NCBI GenBank assembly: GCA_937877535.1
Contig: CALFJF010000038.1
Coordinates: 1 to 24,572 of the forward strand
Source of the DNA: an uncultured Treponema sp.
GTDB taxonomy: Bacteria; Spirochaetota; Spirochaetia; Treponematales; Treponemataceae
Length of the DNA stretch: 24,572 nt
Direction: 5' to 3'
In this document: piece by piece, positions 21,580 through 24,572 of the stretch
How positions within the stretch are numbered: position 1 is the stretch's first letter
Layout: each line of letters starts with the position of its first letter
Notes under the pieces: generated by a model
What the model was told of the DNA's origin: nothing
The model's input: the letters and a program-made list of their open reading frames with translations, nothing else
The model's database searches: none
Program-made: the position numbers and the translations under genes

Positions 21580-21698
21580 GTCATTCTGAGCGGTGCGAAG
21601 AATCATGGATGTTTCGGCTTCGCCTCAACATGGCGAATTGTGCGCAACATGGCGAATTGGGGTGGCGCGATGGCTCAAAGGCAAAGCGTACGCTTTGC
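21580..21698. repeat. Intergenic repeat patch: widespread hairpin, 15-base direct repeats and an 18-base palindrome
   Basis: The patch begins with CGTCATTCTGAGCG followed by GCGAAGAATC, a short inverted motif (ATTCT/AGAAT) of a type found scattered in many bacterial genomes. CAACATGGCGAATTG then occurs twice (21626-21640 and 21645-21659). GCAAAGCGTACGCTTTGC (21681-21698) is a perfect 18-base palindrome. No gene is supported here. Confidence 0.65.
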
Positions 21699-21726
21699 AA
21701 CGCTTCCCACATCATTCTCGGCTTCT

Positions 21727-21771
21727 AAAAAAGAACGCCCGAAAAAGACAACCGCTTTCTCGGGCGTTCTT
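21727..21771 (-). terminator. Intrinsic terminator of the metNIQ operon
   Basis: A perfect 12-base stem AAGAACGCCCGA (21731-21742) and its complement (21760-21771) is followed on the minus strand by more T (21727-21730). It lies 17 bases after the metQ stop. Confidence 0.9.
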
Positions 21772-21788
21772 CCTTTGCCAAAAAAATC

Positions 21789-22583
21789 CTAGAACACCGT
21801 CACGACTTCGCCGTTCTTGTAGGTCTCCTTGACGTACTTCCTTACCTTGTCCGACTTGAGCGCGTCAACAAGGGCCTTCACGGCGGCGTTGTTCTCGTTG
21901 CCGGCCTTGACCGCGACCACGTTCACGTACGGCGACGAGCTGCCCTCCACAAAGATTCCGTCGCGCGTCGCCACAAGTCCCGCGGGAATCGCGTAGTTCC
22001 CGTTGATGACCGCAGCGTCCACGTCGGGCAGGGTGCGCGGGAGCGAAGCCGCCTCAACCTCGACGAACTTGATTTTCTTGGGGTTCTTCTTGATGTCGAG
22101 CGGTGTCGCCGTGATGTTGCTCGGGTCCTTGAGCGTGATGAGTCCCGCCGCCTGGAGGAGCAGCAGGGCGCGTCCCTCGTTCGTGGGGTCGTTCGGAATC
22201 GCGATTTTCGCGCCCTTCTTGATGTCGGCCACGCTCTTGATTGCCTTCTTCTTGTTCGTCGTGCTGTAGAGCGCGAACGGCTCTACGTGTATTCCGCCCG
22301 CGTTCACAAGGTGCGTCCTCTTCTCCTTGTTGAACGAGTTGAGGTAGGGCAGGTGCTGGAAGTAGTTCGCGTCGATGTCGCCCGCCTCCACGGCCTCGTT
22401 CGGGGTAACGTAGTCGGTGAACTCGACGATTTCAAGCTCCACGCCCTTTGCCGCCAGGTCGTCCTTGATGAGCGCGAGGATTTCCGCGTGCGGCTGGGGG
22501 GTCGCGCCCACCTTGATTTTCGTCTGTGCGCTCAGGGCGAGCGCGGCGAGCGCGATTGCAATGCCAGAGATGATTCTTTTCAT
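21789..22583 (-). CDS. metQ: Methionine ABC transporter substrate-binding protein MetQ (NlpA family)
   Basis: The start at 22583 is set by AAGGAG (22591-22596 complement) seven bases upstream; a longer frame to 22667 would cross the promoter. The 264-residue product has a signal peptide (MKRIISGIAIALAALALSA) and then KIKVGATPQPHAEIL, FTDYVTPNEAVEAGDIDANYFQHLPYL, IAIPNDPTNEGRALLLLQ and AAVINGNYA, all NlpA/MetQ hallmarks. It delivers L- or D-methionine, or a similar amino acid, to MetNI. Unlike most MetQ proteins it has no cysteine at the signal cleavage site, so it is probably a free periplasmic protein. It is the last gene of metN-metI-metQ and has its own promoter. Confidence 0.93.
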   Translation of the reverse strand: MKRIISGIAIALAALALSAQTKIKVGATPQPHAEILALIKDDLAAKGVELEIVEFTDYVTPNEAVEAGDIDANYFQHLPYLNSFNKEKRTHLVNAGGIHVEPFALYSTTNKKKAIKSVADIKKGAKIAIPNDPTNEGRALLLLQAAGLITLKDPSNITATPLDIKKNPKKIKFVEVEAASLPRTLPDVDAAVINGNYAIPAGLVATRDGIFVEGSSSPYVNVVAVKAGNENNAAVKALVDALKSDKVRKYVKETYKNGEVVTVF

Positions 22584-22596
22584 ATTCTTGCTCCTT

Positions 22597-22610
22597 GGGA
22601 TTTTAATCCC
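22597..22610 (-). promoter_or_regulatory. Small hairpin next to the metQ ribosome site
   Basis: GGGATTTTAATCCC folds into a short stem just upstream of the AAGGAG site. It might affect translation, but with a leader of only about 50 bases there is no room for a known SAM or S-box riboswitch. Confidence 0.35.
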
Positions 22611-22638
22611 CATAATTCCTACTGATTTTATATGCAAT

Positions 22639-22667
22639 TTTATACAACCTTGCGGAAGTTTTGTCAA
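22639..22667 (-). promoter_or_regulatory. Strong sigma-70-type promoter of metQ
   Basis: On the minus strand a perfect TTGACA (22667-22662) and TATAAA (22644-22639) are separated by exactly 17 bases. It lies between the metI stop and the metQ start and should give extra expression of the binding protein. Confidence 0.88.
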
Positions 22668-22673
22668 GGGGGG

Positions 22674-23327
22674 CTACCGCTTCGCAAGCATCCTGTTCGT
22701 GATTCTTGAGCCGACGAACTGGACGAGCGCGACGAGGATGATGATGACGATGACCGACATAATCATCACGTCGGTGCGGAACCGCTGGAAGCCGTAGCGG
22801 AACGCCAGGTCGCCCAATCCGCCGCCGCCGAGCGTGCCCGCCATCGCCGAGTAGGAAATCAGCGTGATGACGGTGAGCGTAAGCCCCGATGCGACCCCCG
22901 GAAGAGCCTCGGGAACGAGCACCTTGCGGATTATCTGAGCGTTCGTGCTTCCCATCGCGCGGGCTGCCTGGATTACGCCGGGGTCAACGTCGTTGAGCGA
23001 GGTCTCCGTGATTCTCGCCACGAACGGCATAGCCGCAAGGCTCAGCGGGATTATCGTGGCCTCCGTGCCGACCGCCGTGCCGACCACGAGCCTCGTGAAC
23101 GGCATCAGCACAATCATCAGAATCACGAACGGGAACGAGCGCATCACGTCGATGATTCGGCTCAGAACCATGTTCAGAATCGGCTTTGGCGTGATTCCGT
23201 TCGGGGAGGTCGTGTTCAGGAAGATTCCGAGCGGGAACCCCGCCGCCACCGCGATTATCGCCGAGAAGAACACCATTTCGAGCGTCTGAACCGTCGAAGT
23301 CAAAACCAAAAGTATGATGTCAGCCAT
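22674..23327 (-). CDS. metI: Methionine ABC transporter permease MetI
   Basis: This 217-residue permease has five hydrophobic segments and the cytoplasmic coupling loop QAARAMGSTNAQIIRKVLVPEALPG (about residues 134-158), where the EAA-type motif meets MetN. SYSAMAGTLGGGGLGDLAFRYGFQRF is a further MetI hallmark. Length and motifs match MetI of E. coli and other bacteria. The start at 23327 has AGGAGT upstream (23331-23336 complement), overlapping the end of metN, so the genes are tightly coupled. The stop at 22674 is followed at once by the metQ promoter. Confidence 0.95.
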   Translation of the reverse strand: MADIILLVLTSTVQTLEMVFFSAIIAVAAGFPLGIFLNTTSPNGITPKPILNMVLSRIIDVMRSFPFVILMIVLMPFTRLVVGTAVGTEATIIPLSLAAMPFVARITETSLNDVDPGVIQAARAMGSTNAQIIRKVLVPEALPGVASGLTLTVITLISYSAMAGTLGGGGLGDLAFRYGFQRFRTDVMIMSVIVIIILVALVQFVGSRITNRMLAKR

Positions 23328-23330
23328 TTC

Positions 23331-24374
23331 CTACTCCTTTTCGCTTTCCCCAATGCCCGAATTCTCCGCGTCCGTCGAGAGGATGACGCCGTTTTGCCTC
23401 AGGAATTCCCTCGCGCGGCCGATTTCGTCCTCGCTTCCCGAAATCGTCGCGTTCATCGTGCCGATTTCCCCGTCAGGAAGTCGCTGGATTCCCGCCCCGA
23501 GGATGTTCATGCCGATGTCGAATTTCCGAAGAAGCTCGCTCAGGACTGGCCTTCCAGTCGCCTCGCCCATGAAGCGGAGCGTGTAGTTCCCCCGCTGCCT
23601 CGCCCACTGAACGAAGTCCGCGCCGTCGTCCTGCCTCGTCAGGTTCGCCAGGAATTCCTTGGTGATGTCCGCCTTGGGGCTCCTGAAAAGCTCCCGCACG
23701 CTTGACAGCTCCACGATTTTTCCGTTGTCGATGACCGCCACCCTGTCGCAGATGTCGCGGACGACCTCCATCTGGTGCGTTATCATCACCACGGTCAGGT
23801 TCATCCTCTTTTGGATGTCGCGGATGAGGTTGAGGATTGATTTTGTGGTCTGAGGGTCGAGCGCGCTCGTCGCCTCGTCGCAGAAAAGGATCCCGGGCCG
23901 CGTGGAGAGGGCGCGCGCAATCGCCACGCGCTGCTTCTGCCCGCCGGAGAGCGTGCTGATGGGCGCGTCCTCGCGGTCCGAAAGCCCCACGAGGTCGAGC
24001 ATCTCGCGCACCCGCCGCCGAATCTCGTCCTTGCCGAAGCCCGCGATTTCCATGGGGTACGCCACGTTCTTTCCCGCCGTGCGCGACGAGAACAGGTTGA
24101 AGTTCTGGAAAATCATGCCGATTTTGCGCCGCCGAAGAATCAGCTCCCTTTTTCCGAGGTTGTCCACGCGCTCGTCGCCGTAGAAGATTTTTCCGTCGTC
24201 GGGGGCCTCCAGAAGCGAAATCAGCCTGACGAGCGACGACTTTCCCGCCCCGCTCTTTCCGATTATGCCGAAAATCTCGTTCTCGGGTATCTCTATTGAA
24301 ATCCCGTCCACCGCGCGGATTTCCCCGCCCTTGCCCGAGTACCATTTCCTCAAATTCTCAAATCGTATCTGCAC
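23331..24374 (-). CDS. metN: Methionine ABC transporter ATP-binding protein MetN
   Basis: This 347-residue ATPase drives methionine import. Walker A is GKSGAGKSS (about residues 38-46), the Q-loop is IFQNFNLF, the signature is LSGGQKQRV, Walker B is ILFCDEAT with SALD, and the switch histidine is in MITHQMEVV. The last 90 residues (GRPVLSELLRKFDIGMNILGAGIQRL and following) form the NIL domain, which lets methionine inside the cell inhibit the transporter. The start is a GTG at 24374; an in-frame TGA two codons upstream rules out a longer protein. No clear ribosome site is visible. It is first of the metNIQ operon. Confidence 0.95.
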   Translation of the reverse strand: MQIRFENLRKWYSGKGGEIRAVDGISIEIPENEIFGIIGKSGAGKSSLVRLISLLEAPDDGKIFYGDERVDNLGKRELILRRRKIGMIFQNFNLFSSRTAGKNVAYPMEIAGFGKDEIRRRVREMLDLVGLSDREDAPISTLSGGQKQRVAIARALSTRPGILFCDEATSALDPQTTKSILNLIRDIQKRMNLTVVMITHQMEVVRDICDRVAVIDNGKIVELSSVRELFRSPKADITKEFLANLTRQDDGADFVQWARQRGNYTLRFMGEATGRPVLSELLRKFDIGMNILGAGIQRLPDGEIGTMNATISGSEDEIGRAREFLRQNGVILSTDAENSGIGESEKE

Positions 24375-24428
24375 AATTCAATTATGATGAAATCTCAAAA
24401 AGAGTTCCACAATAAATCTCTAGGATTT

Positions 24429-24572
24429 TCAGGGATATTCTAAAAATCGCTCCCGAAGTTCCGACTCCGAGAGATTCAGTTTGGCGGCGGCATCTTTTAT
24501 TGAAAGCAAGCCGGATTTTATCAAGTCGATGTATGCGCCCATTCTCCCTTCTTTCAGACCTTCTTTCAGTCC
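24429..24572 (-). CDS. C-terminal tail of an Rpn-family nuclease / PD-(D/E)XK transposase-like protein (runs off right edge)
   Basis: The last 47 codons of a minus-strand gene are present. The translation begins with GLKEG repeats and continues RMGAYIDLIKSGLLS, then IKDAAAKLNLSESELRERF, ending at a TGA (24429-24431). Repeated GLKEG/GRxEG units followed by a small helix-turn-helix-like end are typical of Rpn (recombination-promoting nuclease) or PD-(D/E)XK transposase-like proteins common in treponemes and gut bacteria. The catalytic domain lies outside the window, so the assignment rests on the tail only. The stop is 54 bases upstream of metN. Confidence 0.7.
   Translation of the reverse strand, partial: GLKEGLKEGRMGAYIDLIKSGLLSIKDAAAKLNLSESELRERFLEYP

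Noticed and set aside
20475..21584. 369-codon minus-strand frame opposite the LRR gene
   Set aside because: Its repeats are just the complement of the LRR repeats; the plus-strand frame gives classic LRR_5 units with a ribosome site.
22584..22640. SAM riboswitch before metQ
   Set aside because: The leader after the predicted start is only about 50 bases with one small hairpin, too short for any known SAM riboswitch.
23473..24345. 290-codon minus-strand frame overlapping metN
   Set aside because: It is a shifted frame of metN, full of Arg/Gly, with no motifs; metN itself has every ABC ATPase motif.

Overview
The window looks like a chromosomal segment of a treponeme-type spirochaete. This is inferred from gene content: a BspA/TpLRR-type leucine-rich repeat protein, the tail of an Rpn-family nuclease, a zinc-type ABC operon, TrkAH, a MetNIQ operon and dispersed palindromic repeats. 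No rRNA or other strict marker is present, so the genus is a moderate-confidence inference.

Layout. At 1-404 (minus) is the start of an expansin-like lipoprotein. From 630 to 3731 lies a cluster-9 (zinc/manganese) ABC operon: binding protein, a membrane-anchored CC-motif protein, ATPase and permease. It sits behind a promoter flanked by two Fur/Zur-like boxes. A second, secreted copy of the CC-motif protein (3913-4329) and a bifunctional NAD(P)HX repair enzyme (4338-5822, minus) lie between two near-identical copies of a palindromic repeat in opposite orientation (3744-3880 and 5928-6024). Next, all on the minus strand, come a MATE exporter, a free-standing CBM48 glycogen-binding protein and a small methyltransferase. 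A Thr-rich membrane protein (8877-9740, plus) is followed by trkH/trkA with a 4-base overlap and a Cof-type HAD phosphatase on the minus strand. hrpB (13580-16101, plus) is split by a one-base frame change at an A7 run just after Walker A. It also carries an in-frame insert packed with DnaA-box-like nonamers. tRNA-Pro(GGG) with its terminator follows on the minus strand.

From about 16.5 kb the character changes. A GmrSD-like DUF262/DUF1524 gene is followed after 20 bases by a gene for only the N-terminal half of carbamoyl-phosphate synthase large subunit, and then by a BspA-like LRR gene. All three are on the plus strand and end at one terminator. The half-carB and everything after it are clearly G+C-richer, with G/C-ending codons, than the first 16 kb. 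The minus-strand methionine uptake genes metN-metI-metQ come next; metQ has its own strong promoter. The C-terminal tail of an Rpn-family nuclease (24429-24572) runs off the right edge.

Main points for a second look: the CC-motif protein pair tied to metal uptake, the possibly invertible segment 3.9-5.9 kb, the DnaA-box-like array and frameshift in hrpB, and the DUF262 / half-CarB / LRR trio at the composition boundary. No CRISPR array, integrase or complete insertion sequence was seen.
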